Positions 17,721-26,513 of a stretch of 64,000 nt of DNA are shown piece after piece. Every line of letters begins with the position of its first letter. Position 1 is the first letter of the stretch. The notes below the pieces were generated by a model, which saw nothing but the letters and a program-made list of their open reading frames with translations, made no database searches and had not been told where the DNA came from. The DNA lies in contig JAFDZS010000013.1 of the NCBI GenBank assembly GCA_018266775.1, positions 124,732 through 188,731 of the forward strand, written 5' to 3'. Made by a program: the position numbers and the translations under genes. This DNA is from Bacteroidota bacterium. GTDB taxonomy: Bacteria > Bacteroidota > Bacteroidia > Chitinophagales > Chitinophagaceae.

Positions 17721-18929
17721 ATGCAGCAACATCTATCCAATGAACTTTTAATTGCCCTGGCAAAAGAATACGGTACGCCGCTTTATGTGTATGATGCAGA
17801 TCACATCACTGCACAATATAAACGCCTCACCAGTGCTTTTGCATCTACCGATACCCATTTTTTTTATGCCTGCAAGGCATTAACCAACGTAAATATTTTA
17901 AAGCACATTAAAAGTATTGGTTGCAATGTGGACTGCAGCAGCATTAACGAAGTAAAGCTGGCATTACTGGCCGGTTTCGATCCCAAAAATGTTTTATATA
18001 CTTCCAACGGTATTCACTTCAGTGAAATTGAAGAAGCGCAAAGCCTTGGTGTAAATATCAATATTGACAGCCTGAGCAACCTGGAAAAATTTGGGCAACA
18101 ATTCCAGCACAGTTACCCGGTTGGTATTCGCCTGCGGCCCAACATCATGGCGGGCGGCAATATTAAAATTTCTACGGGCCATGATAAAAGTAAATTCGGT
18201 ATTCCGGTTGACCAGTTAGATAAAATTTTGGCACTGGTAAACGAACATAATATCTGGATCCAAAACCTGCACATTCATACCGGCAGCGATATTAAAGATG
18301 TGGATGTTTTTGTAAAAGGCATTGAAGTATTGTTCGATATTATTCCGCATTTTAAAGAATTAACTTCAATAGATTTAGGTGGAGGTTTTAAAGTGCCCTA
18401 TAAAAAAGGCGATGCAGAAACTGATATTCCATTGCTGGCACAAAAAGTGAGCGAAGCATTTGCCAACCATCCCAATCCCAATGGAAAACCCTTGCAGGTT
18501 TGGTTTGAGCCGGGTAAATTTTTAGTAAGCGCCTCCGGCTATCTTATTACAGCAGTAAATGTGCTGAAAGAGAATAACGGCACTACTTTCGCAGGGGTGA
18601 ATTCCGGGTTCAATCATTTAATACGGCCCATGTTTTACGATGCCTATCACCAGATAGAAAACCTCAGCAACCCAACCGGTGAAGAAAAACTGTACAGCGT
18701 GGTTGGCAATATTTGTGAAACAGACACTTTTGCGTGGGACAGGAAAATTCATGCGATACGTGAAGGTGATCTGCTCGTGTTTTATAATACCGGCGCTTAT
18801 GGTTTTGAAATGAGCAGCAACTTCAACAGCCGCTACAAACCTGCAGAAGTGATGGTGAAAGATGGCCAGGCCACACTCATCAGGAAGAGAGATACATTTG
18901 ACGATATCCTTCGTAACCAGGTTTTATAA
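17721..18929 (+). CDS. lysA: Diaminopimelate decarboxylase
   Basis: 402 residues. It converts meso-diaminopimelate to lysine, the last step of lysine synthesis, with PLP. The PLP lysine is K52 in FFYACKAL. The glycine-rich phosphate-binding loop is IDLGGGFKVPY, and EPGKFLVSASG and GNICETDTFAWDR carry substrate-binding residues, including the active-site cysteine from the partner subunit. Length is normal for the family. A TAAATTCG stretch, a weak -7 match, ends only 4 nt before the ATG, so if used the transcript would be nearly leaderless. Confidence 0.95.
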   Translation: MQQHLSNELLIALAKEYGTPLYVYDADHITAQYKRLTSAFASTDTHFFYACKALTNVNILKHIKSIGCNVDCSSINEVKLALLAGFDPKNVLYTSNGIHFSEIEEAQSLGVNINIDSLSNLEKFGQQFQHSYPVGIRLRPNIMAGGNIKISTGHDKSKFGIPVDQLDKILALVNEHNIWIQNLHIHTGSDIKDVDVFVKGIEVLFDIIPHFKELTSIDLGGGFKVPYKKGDAETDIPLLAQKVSEAFANHPNPNGKPLQVWFEPGKFLVSASGYLITAVNVLKENNGTTFAGVNSGFNHLIRPMFYDAYHQIENLSNPTGEEKLYSVVGNICETDTFAWDRKIHAIREGDLLVFYNTGAYGFEMSSNFNSRYKPAEVMVKDGQATLIRKRDTFDDILRNQVL

Positions 18930-18990
18930 ATACCCATCAGTACGGATAACAGCTACCTTAGTTTTTTATTTTCTTTGATCAAAAAGGAAA

Positions 18991-19608
18991 ATGAAAAAAA
19001 TATTATTGCCCGTTTTGTTCGCCGTACTCAGCCTTTCTGTTATTGCACAAAAAAAATTCAGTGCCGGTATCTATCTCGGTGCTGGATTTGCCGCTGAAAA
19101 ATCTGATTATTCCAACATCAGCATTTTACCCATTGCCCATGGTGGATTTAATTTTCATTTGGGTGTTCACCTCAATTGCGCCATCACAAAAGCATTAGAG
19201 TTTGAAACCGGTGTTCAAAAAGTTACCAAAGGTTATGAGTATACCAATACCACCACACTCAGTTCGCAATACAATAAAAGCACCACTCTTTCTGTTCCTG
19301 CAATGCTGCTGGTACACATTGTAAATTATCCAGAAGAATTGCCCATCAGGATCAGCCTTGGTGCCGGCGCCTATGGCAGTTATGCCATCAGCGGAAAAGT
19401 GATTGATGAAAATGGAAGCAGCAGCAATGCCACATTCAGCAACAGCAACCGGTTTGAAATTGGCCCGAGGCTAATGACAAAAGTTGCATTGAAACAGCAT
19501 TTCGAAGCGTATGTGGCAACTGATCTTCCATCTACCAATACCGTAAAAAACGGGAGTGGTTATGTTAAGCAGGGCAGTACACAGGTTGGTTTTGGATGGA
19601 TATTTTAA
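18991..19608 (+). CDS. Small outer-membrane beta-barrel protein
   Basis: 205 residues. A signal peptide (MKKILLPVLFAVLSLSVIAQ) is followed by alternating hydrophobic and polar strands, with glycine and aromatic residues at strand ends (GIYLGAGFAA, FNFHLGVHLN, STQVGFGWIF). It ends in a terminal phenylalanine, as porin-like proteins do. This is the PorT/OMP_b-brl_2 style of Bacteroidota barrel. Function unknown. It has its own terminator and lies 61 nt after lysA. Confidence 0.75.
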   Translation: MKKILLPVLFAVLSLSVIAQKKFSAGIYLGAGFAAEKSDYSNISILPIAHGGFNFHLGVHLNCAITKALEFETGVQKVTKGYEYTNTTTLSSQYNKSTTLSVPAMLLVHIVNYPEELPIRISLGAGAYGSYAISGKVIDENGSSSNATFSNSNRFEIGPRLMTKVALKQHFEAYVATDLPSTNTVKNGSGYVKQGSTQVGFGWIF

Positions 19609-19637
19609 TCCTGCAGTTTTTTAACCAGCAATAACAA

Positions 19638-19672
19638 GCCCGGATAAAGTTTTTGTCCGGGTATTTTTTTTC
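19638..19672 (+). terminator. Rho-independent terminator
   Basis: 10-bp stem CCCGGATAAA/TTTGTCCGGG (one G-T pair, 3-nt loop, 19639-19661) followed by a run of T, 30 nt after the barrel gene. Confidence 0.85.
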
Positions 19673-19820
19673 GCTTCAATTCCATTTACAAATCTTTTAA
19701 CTAAAAATATTTTTATCAGCTCTTGCTCATTCCAGAATTTCTTACAACATTTACGTTGTCAAAACAAAACAGTAAGATCGTCCTGGTTTTACTGAACACC
19801 AAAAAATCAACACCACGTTT

Positions 19821-22800
19821 ATGGAACACGACTGTGCTCCCCGCTCTGCAAAGTTCAATGCAGCTTTCAGCCACCTGTTTTACCTAACAGTAATGATTGT
19901 CCTTTTTTCTTCCTGCAGTAAAAAACAGGAATGGGTCAATGTAGACCCCGCTTTCAGCAAATACATTGACGCCTATACAACAGGAGTCATTTCCAAAACA
20001 AGTACCGTAAGAATTCAACTGGCCGCCGAAGCCAACACCACGCATACAGTTGGCGATGCTGTTGCCGAAGAACTCTTTGAACTGGAACCAGCTGTAAAAG
20101 GCAAAGCCTACTGGCTGGATGCCCGTACCATTGAGTTTAAACCTGATCAATGGCTAACACCGAACCAGTTGTACACGGTACATTTTAAACTGGGCAAGGT
20201 GACCCGGGTGCCGGATCAATTTAAAAATTTTGTATTCAGCATGCAAACGGTGAAACCTTCGTTTACCGTTAACAGTGATGGTTTACGCAGCACCGGCGTA
20301 AAAGACAAAATGAGTCTTTCCGGCACTATCGAAATGGCAGACGTGGAAAAGGGTGCTGACGTGGAAAAATTACTTACGGCCAGTATCAATGGCCAGTCAT
20401 TAAAAATAAACTGGCAGCATAATGATGCTGCCAAAGCTCACCTTTTCACTGTAGCAGATATACAACGCAGCAAAAATGTAAGCAACTTACTGCTGAGCTG
20501 GAATGGCAGCCCGATGCAGATTGATGTTAAGGGAGAAGAAAATCTCGCCGTACCTGCGCTGGGTGAGTTTAAAGTACTGAATATTGTTGCGGTTAATGAT
20601 GCACAGCAATATGCTTCGGTACAATTCAGCGACCCAATTTCCATTGGCCAGGATTTAACCGGGTTAATCAATATCAGCGGACAATCAGACGTTTCCTACA
20701 CCATCGCCGGCAGCGAGGTAAAAGTTTTTGCCAATGGCAAGCTGGACGGCAATTACACAGTGAATGTTAATACCGGAATCAAAAATTCCTGGGGCGATGT
20801 TTTACCTAAAGGTTTTACAGCCAACATCAATTTCGAAAACCATCTGCCATCTGTAAAAATTCATGGCCATGGTAATATTCTGCCCAATAGCGGCAGGTTG
20901 GTATTGCCATTTGATGCCGTCAACCTCAATGCCGTTGACATCAGCATTATTAAAATTTTTGAAAACAATGTACCACAGTTTTTACAGGAAAACAGTTTGA
21001 GTGGGGATAATGAACTGAGAAGAGTAGCCAAACCAATTGTTCAAAAAACATTACGGCTGGATGATGATAAAACACTTGACCTGCATAAAAAACAACGCTT
21101 TTCATTAGACATTGATAAGTTTTTGAAAACAGAACCCGGTGCCATTTACCGTGTCACTATCGGCTTCCGTCCTGAATATTCATTGTACCAGGGCGTGGAT
21201 ACTGCAAAGAATAAAGAAAGTAATGACAATGAAGAAGCCGATGAGGATTATGTGGACAGAAGTAATAATGGTGTAGATGATGATGATGCATTCTGGGACC
21301 GCTATGATCAGTATTATCCTTATGGATATAATTGGGAAAGAAGAGATGACCCTGCAAGTAAATCCTATTATAATAAAGACCGCTGGGCTACAAGAAATAT
21401 TTTAGCCAGCAACATTGGCCTTACCGCAAAACGCGGTAATGATAACAGCCTCACTGTAGCCGTAACCAATATTTTAACTACAGAACCAATGGGCGATGTG
21501 GAACTGGAAATAATGGATTACCAGCAAACCATCATCAGTAGAGGAAAAAGCGGCAGCGATGGCTTTGCCACTATTGATATGAAACGCAAGCCTTATTTAC
21601 TGGTGGCCAAAAAGGGTGATGAACGTGGTTATTTAAAATTAGATGATGGCAGTTCGCTCCCGCTCAGCCGTTTTGATGTGAGTGGCGAAGAAGTTAAGAA
21701 TGGTATTAAAGGTTTCATCTTTGGCGAACGTGGTGTGTGGCGTCCTGGCGATACGATGTACTTGAATTTTATTGTGGAAGACAGGGAACAAAAGTTGCCC
21801 AAAGACTTCCCGGTTGAATTTAATTTATACACGCCTACCGGACAATTGTATAAGCATACTGTTCAGAACAATGCAGACGATGGTTTTTATCTGTTTAAAA
21901 CCAATACCGATGCCAGCTCGCCCACAGGCAACTGGTTAGCCAAAGTAAAAGTAGGCGGTGCCAGTTTTGAAAAAAATGTGAAAGTGGAAACGGTGATGCC
22001 TAACCGCTTAAAAATAAATATTGATTTTGGAAAAGATGCAGTGCTGGGAGAAGGCAATACCACATCAGGCAGTATCAATGCGCAATGGCTGTTTGGCGCA
22101 CCGGGTAAAAACTTAAAAGCAAAAATTGAAGCATCGTTATACGCAAAACCTACGGTATTCCCCAAATTTGCAGGTTTTGATTTTGATAACCCCACTGCAA
22201 ATTATTCCACCTTACAAAAAACCATTTTCGATGGCGCATTGGATGGATCAGGGAATGCCACATTGAAACCCGACTTCCAGGTGGATGGCAATGCACCCGG
22301 CATGTTGAGTGCAAGCCTGGTAACAAAAGTGTTTGAGCCCGGCGGCGCTTTCAGTATTGATAATATGGTGATTCCTTACAGCCCTTACAAAAGTTATGTA
22401 GGCTTAAAAATGCCGGATGGTGAAAAACCTTTTGATTATTTGCTGGCAGGCAAATCGCATACTGTACAAATTGTAAACGTAGATAATAAAGGAAACCTAC
22501 TTACCGGAAGCAACGATGTGGAAGTGGAATTTTACCGCATTCAATGGCGCTGGTGGTGGGATGATAATGGTGATAACCTGAGCAATTTTACACAGGATGA
22601 ATACAATAAATTACTGAAGAAAGAAACCGTTCACTTAACTAACGGCCGTGGACAATGGACTTTTGGTACAGCCGATGAAGAATGGGGCAGGTATTTAGTA
22701 TTAGTGAAAGATATTAAGAGCGGCCACACATCCGGCAAGGCATTTTACATTGATGAACCGGGCTGGCAAAGCCGTGGCGGTAACGATGAAAATCAAACTG

Positions 22801-25427
22801 CAGCATCCATGCTCGTCTTCAAAACCAATAAAGAAAAATATGAAGTGGGTGATGAAGTGTCGTTGGAAATTCCAAGCAGCAAAGGCGGCAGGGTGTTGGT
22901 AAGCATTGAAAATGGCAGTAAAGTATTGAAAAGTTTCTTCCAGGAAACAGTACAGGGGCAAACCATAGTAAAATTCAAGGCAGACAAAAGCATGTCGCCA
23001 AATGTGTATGCCACTGTAAGTTTATTGCAACCGCATGCACAAACCATTAACGACCTGCCGATACGCATGTATGGCGCTGTACCCATTTTTGTGGAAGATA
23101 AAAATACTGTGCTGAAACCTGTGCTGAATATTGCCGGCACAATCCGGCCGGAACAAAACGTATCCTTTACCGTTAGTGAACAGAATGGAAAAGAAATGAC
23201 GTACTGTGTTGCTGTTGTTGATGAAGGCCTGCTGGACCTCACCCGGTTTAAAACCCCTGATCCCCACGAAGCATTTTATGCAAGGGAAGCACTGGGTGTA
23301 AAAAGTTTTGACCTGTACGATTATGTGATTGGCGCATGGGGTGGCGATCTGGAACGCATCCTCACCATTGGTGGTGATGCGGATGCTGCACCCGGCAAAC
23401 AAAAAAATGCCAACCGCTTTAAGCCGGTGGTAAAATATTTAGGGCCATTCCGTTTAAAGAGTGGTGAAACACAAAAACAAAGTTTTACGCTTCCGCAATA
23501 CATCGGTTCCGTAAGGGCGATGGTGGTGGCTGCGCATGCCGGCAGCTATGGCGCTACAGAAAAAACCATTGCCGTTAAAAAACCATTGATGTTGTTGGCC
23601 ACAATGCCACGGGTATTAGGCCCCGGGGAAACCATCAAACTGCCCGTTACTGTTTTTGTAATGGAGAATACTATTAAAAATGTTTCACTCTCCCTGCAGG
23701 CTAATCCATACCTGGAAGTGGTGGGTAACAGCGCACAAACCATCAGCTTTTCACAACCGGGTGAACAGATGGCGTATTTTGATGTGAGAGTTAAACCCAA
23801 CACCGGAATTGGTAAGGTAAAACTCATGGCATCATCGGGTGGTGAGAAGGCAGATTATGATGTTGAGCTGGATATCAGAAATCCTAATCCGCCTGTTACC
23901 AGTATCAATGAAATGACGTTAGCACCGGGGCAGCAATGGAAAATTGCCGCATCACCCATTGGTGTGGCAGCAACCAGTTCTGCAACAGTGGAGATTTCAA
24001 GTGTTCCTTCTATGAATTTAGAAAAACGTTTGGATTATTTGATAGCGTATCCACATGGTTGTATTGAACAAACTACCTCTGCCGTGTTCCCTCAATTGGT
24101 ATTAAATCAATTGACTGACCTGGATGATTATAAAAAAGCACAGGTTGATAAAAATGTGAAAGCCGGAATTGCACGCCTGCAGAATTTTCAACGGCCCGAT
24201 GGTGGCTTCAGTTACTGGATTGGCTTAAATGAAAGCGATGAATGGGGCAGTAATTATGCCGGACACTTTTTAGTGGAAGCTCAGGCTGCTGGTTATTTTG
24301 TAAGTGATTATATGCTGCAGCAATGGAAGAACTTCCAGCGGGGTAAAGCCAATAGCTGGTCGCCAAGTACTACTAATTTTTATGGCACCGATTTGATACA
24401 GTCTTATCGCTTATACACACTGGCATTGGTCAAATCGCCTGAATTGGGTGCTATGAACCGGTTGAAGGAATTCAAATATTTATCGCCGGAAGCCAAATGG
24501 CGTTTAGCTGCCGCTTATCAATTAATCGGCCAGGGTAATACCGCACTTGATCTCATCAGTGGTTTAAGTACAACCTTTCCCGTTAGAAGCAACCCCGGTT
24601 ATACTTTCGGCTCCGATGTAAGAGACGAAGCAATGGTGTTGGAAACACTCACCATTATGGGCCAGGGGCAAAAACAAAAAACGAAAGATTTGCTGACAAT
24701 GATTGCAGCGGACCTGTCGCAGGACAGGTGGTACAGTACACAAACAACTGCTTATAGTTTAATTGCGATAGCGAAATATTGTGGTAAGAACCCAAGCGGC
24801 TCCAAGATCATTGCTGCAGCAAATGTAAATGGCAAAGCCACAGATATCAACTCAGCAGCCTATATCAGGCAATTGCCTGTTGTATTTAAAGATCAGAACG
24901 CAAGTAATGTAGTAGTCACCAATAAAGGCAGCAATACACTTTACCTTCGTTTAATCACAAAAGGACAGCCTTTGGCCGGCGATAGTTTGAAAGTGAATAA
25001 CAATCCTTCCGCTTTAGTGATGAGCGTAAATTATCTTTCGCAGGATGGTAAAGCTTTAGACATTTCCAAATTATCACAGGGCAGTGATTTTGTTGCAAAG
25101 GTGACGATTAAAAATCCCGGCAATCGCGGATATTATACACAGATGGCTTTATCACAAATTTTCCCCAGTGGATGGGAAATAATGAATGCCCGCATGCTGG
25201 GTGGCGAAGGTGCTTTCAAATCATCTAACTCCACTTATCAGGATATTCGTGATGACAGGGTGTATACGTATTTCAACATCAGCGCCGGAGAAACAGTAAC
25301 GTATTATGTACAACTCAACGCTTCTTATCTTGGCCGTTACTTTATGCCAGGCACTTTCTGCGAAGCAATGTATGATAATACCATCAGCGCCGGCGTGAGT
25401 GGAAAGTGGGTGGAAGTGGTGCAATAA
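19821..25427 (+). CDS. Alpha-2-macroglobulin family lipoprotein (bacterial A2M)
   Basis: 1868 residues. A lipoprotein signal peptide ends in lipobox FSSC (Cys32). MG-type beta-sandwich domains follow, with an FIFGERGVWRPGDTMYLNF segment. The thioester motif is GCIEQ (1413-1417, C1414 and Q1417), followed by the alpha/alpha-toroid thioester domain and a C-terminal domain. The preserved Cys and Gln suggest a working thioester that can covalently trap attacking proteases in the periplasm. An Asp-rich low-complexity insert lies near residues 460-510. In E. coli the homologous yfhM neighbours pbpC. Here pbpC lies 1.1 kb downstream, behind a terminator and a transposase. A second A2M gene is at 42032. 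Confidence 0.93.
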   Translation: MEHDCAPRSAKFNAAFSHLFYLTVMIVLFSSCSKKQEWVNVDPAFSKYIDAYTTGVISKTSTVRIQLAAEANTTHTVGDAVAEELFELEPAVKGKAYWLDARTIEFKPDQWLTPNQLYTVHFKLGKVTRVPDQFKNFVFSMQTVKPSFTVNSDGLRSTGVKDKMSLSGTIEMADVEKGADVEKLLTASINGQSLKINWQHNDAAKAHLFTVADIQRSKNVSNLLLSWNGSPMQIDVKGEENLAVPALGEFKVLNIVAVNDAQQYASVQFSDPISIGQDLTGLINISGQSDVSYTIAGSEVKVFANGKLDGNYTVNVNTGIKNSWGDVLPKGFTANINFENHLPSVKIHGHGNILPNSGRLVLPFDAVNLNAVDISIIKIFENNVPQFLQENSLSGDNELRRVAKPIVQKTLRLDDDKTLDLHKKQRFSLDIDKFLKTEPGAIYRVTIGFRPEYSLYQGVDTAKNKESNDNEEADEDYVDRSNNGVDDDDAFWDRYDQYYPYGYNWERRDDPASKSYYNKDRWATRNILASNIGLTAKRGNDNSLTVAVTNILTTEPMGDVELEIMDYQQTIISRGKSGSDGFATIDMKRKPYLLVAKKGDERGYLKLDDGSSLPLSRFDVSGEEVKNGIKGFIFGERGVWRPGDTMYLNFIVEDREQKLPKDFPVEFNLYTPTGQLYKHTVQNNADDGFYLFKTNTDASSPTGNWLAKVKVGGASFEKNVKVETVMPNRLKINIDFGKDAVLGEGNTTSGSINAQWLFGAPGKNLKAKIEASLYAKPTVFPKFAGFDFDNPTANYSTLQKTIFDGALDGSGNATLKPDFQVDGNAPGMLSASLVTKVFEPGGAFSIDNMVIPYSPYKSYVGLKMPDGEKPFDYLLAGKSHTVQIVNVDNKGNLLTGSNDVEVEFYRIQWRWWWDDNGDNLSNFTQDEYNKLLKKETVHLTNGRGQWTFGTADEEWGRYLVLVKDIKSGHTSGKAFYIDEPGWQSRGGNDENQTAASMLVFKTNKEKYEVGDEVSLEIPSSKGGRVLVSIENGSKVLKSFFQETVQGQTIVKFKADKSMSPNVYATVSLLQPHAQTINDLPIRMYGAVPIFVEDKNTVLKPVLNIAGTIRPEQNVSFTVSEQNGKEMTYCVAVVDEGLLDLTRFKTPDPHEAFYAREALGVKSFDLYDYVIGAWGGDLERILTIGGDADAAPGKQKNANRFKPVVKYLGPFRLKSGETQKQSFTLPQYIGSVRAMVVAAHAGSYGATEKTIAVKKPLMLLATMPRVLGPGETIKLPVTVFVMENTIKNVSLSLQANPYLEVVGNSAQTISFSQPGEQMAYFDVRVKPNTGIGKVKLMASSGGEKADYDVELDIRNPNPPVTSINEMTLAPGQQWKIAASPIGVAATSSATVEISSVPSMNLEKRLDYLIAYPHGCIEQTTSAVFPQLVLNQLTDLDDYKKAQVDKNVKAGIARLQNFQRPDGGFSYWIGLNESDEWGSNYAGHFLVEAQAAGYFVSDYMLQQWKNFQRGKANSWSPSTTNFYGTDLIQSYRLYTLALVKSPELGAMNRLKEFKYLSPEAKWRLAAAYQLIGQGNTALDLISGLSTTFPVRSNPGYTFGSDVRDEAMVLETLTIMGQGQKQKTKDLLTMIAADLSQDRWYSTQTTAYSLIAIAKYCGKNPSGSKIIAAANVNGKATDINSAAYIRQLPVVFKDQNASNVVVTNKGSNTLYLRLITKGQPLAGDSLKVNNNPSALVMSVNYLSQDGKALDISKLSQGSDFVAKVTIKNPGNRGYYTQMALSQIFPSGWEIMNARMLGGEGAFKSSNSTYQDIRDDRVYTYFNISAGETVTYYVQLNASYLGRYFMPGTFCEAMYDNTISAGVSGKWVEVVQ

Positions 25428-25470
25428 ATTATTCGCTCCCGTTTTAATAACGGGAGCGAATAATTGTTTT
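25428..25470 (+). terminator. Rho-independent terminator of the A2M gene
   Basis: Perfect 14-bp stem (25428-25441 with 25451-25464) and 9-nt loop, starting at the base after the A2M stop codon, followed by TGTTTTT. Confidence 0.85.
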
Positions 25471-25483
25471 TAACTTTATATTT

Positions 25484-25501
25484 GCCGGATAAATTTCCGG
25501 C
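25484..25501 (+). repeat. Short hairpin just before the RAYT start
   Basis: GCCGGA-TAAATT-TCCGGC, a 6-bp stem with 6-nt loop. It ends one base before the probable TTG start codon of the transposase and could hide its ribosome site. Inference only. Confidence 0.45.
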
Positions 25502-25502
25502 T

Positions 25503-25964
25503 TTGTCAAACACATATACTCAAATACACCTTCATCTCGTATTCACAGTGCAAAACAGACTTTCATTAATAGATGAATCCTGGTCAGAAAGATTGTATCA
25601 GTACATTTCAGGCATTGTCAGAAAGAATACGCATAAAACGATTGCAATTAATGGCATGCCAGATCATGTCCACCTGGTAATTGGTATGCGGCCTGTGCAA
25701 TCCTTGTCAGATTTAATGCAGGATATTAAGATGCAGTCCTCAAAATGGATCAATGAGAATAAATTAGTGCCGGGTAAATTTCGATGGCAGGAAGGATATG
25801 GAGCATTTTCTTATAATAAATCGTCTTTACCGAACCTGATACGATATGTCAATAACCAAAAGGAGCACCATCGTAAAAAGACTTTTTTGGAAGAGTATCG
25901 TGCTTTCCTTGAAGCCTTTGCAGTCGACTATGATGAGCAATATATTTTTAAACCAGTCGAATAA
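25503..25964 (+). CDS. REP-associated tyrosine transposase (RAYT, IS200-like Y1 family)
   Basis: 153 residues from TTG 25503. The start is inferred because family members begin (M)SNTYTQIHLHLVF, and the upstream frame reads through a terminator T-run. Family motifs are present: the HUH metal-binding pair in MPDHVHLVIG and the catalytic tyrosine region near YGAFSYNKSS, followed by RYVNNQKEHHRKKTFLEEY. RAYTs are single-copy Y1 transposases thought to mobilise short palindromic repeats rather than themselves. Directly downstream are two long units made of such palindromes. The gene separates the A2M and pbpC genes. Confidence 0.85.
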   Translation: MSNTYTQIHLHLVFTVQNRLSLIDESWSERLYQYISGIVRKNTHKTIAINGMPDHVHLVIGMRPVQSLSDLMQDIKMQSSKWINENKLVPGKFRWQEGYGAFSYNKSSLPNLIRYVNNQKEHHRKKTFLEEYRAFLEAFAVDYDEQYIFKPVE

Positions 25965-25974
25965 ATCATCGCTG

Positions 25975-26181
25975 TCTTTGATCCCTACGGGATCATTATA
26001 TCATGCTGACTCTTTTACCAAGCTTAAATCCCTATGGGATAGTTTGAGGTGAAAACGTAAAATTATCTTTAAAAAGTACAAGAATCACCTAAGAATAAAA
26101 AAGCCTCCTAATGCCGTAGGCATCTAAGCTTGGTAGAACAAAAAAATTAGTTTGTTAAGTCCCGTAGAAACGAAAGAATAC
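25975..26181. repeat. RAYT-adjacent repeat unit, copy 1
   Basis: About 207 bp, repeated almost identically 216 bp further on. It contains short hairpins GATCCC-TAC-GGGATC (25980-25994), ATCCC-TAT-GGGAT (26028-26040) and ATGCC-GTA-GGCAT (26111-26123). A fourth, at 26159-26171, is decayed in this copy (GTCCC-GTA-GAAAC). An 11-bp inverted pair TACCAAGCTTA/TAAGCTTGGTA (26016-26026 and 26125-26135) encloses the middle, so the unit can fold as a nested stem-loop. No coding potential seen. Confidence 0.85.
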
Positions 26182-26190
26182 AATTATTTG

Positions 26191-26397
26191 TCTTTGATCC
26201 CTATGGGATCATTATATCATACTGACTCTTTTACCAAGCTTAAATCCCTATGGGATAGTTTGAGGTGAAAACGTAAAATTATCTTTAAAAAGTACAAGAA
26301 TCACCTAAGAATAAAAGAGCCTCCTAATGCCGTAGGCATCTAAGCTTGGTAGAACAAAAAAATTAGTTTGTTAAGTCCCGTAGGGACGAAAGAATAA
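26191..26397. repeat. RAYT-adjacent repeat unit, copy 2
   Basis: Second copy of the unit at exactly 216 bp offset, with only a few substitutions. Here the fourth hairpin GTCCC-GTA-GGGAC (26375-26387) is intact. The rest of the gap up to pbpC (26398-26513) shows nothing further apart from a promoter-like TACCTTTA at 26503-26510. Confidence 0.85.
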
Positions 26398-26513
26398 CAG
26401 TAAATTAGTCATCAATGACAATTCCAGAAATAAATACATTCACCTCAAATGAATTTATCCAACATTTTAACGCGGTCAGGCCTGCTTGAAAAATTTGCTC
26501 ATTACCTTTAATT

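Noticed and set aside
25464..25502. Upstream TTG start of the RAYT gene
   Set aside because: It lies in the T-run of the A2M terminator; the family start matches TTG 25503 instead.
25975..26397. CRISPR array
   Set aside because: Only two long, near-identical units with no spacers; internal short palindromes fit RAYT-associated repeats, and no cas genes are present.
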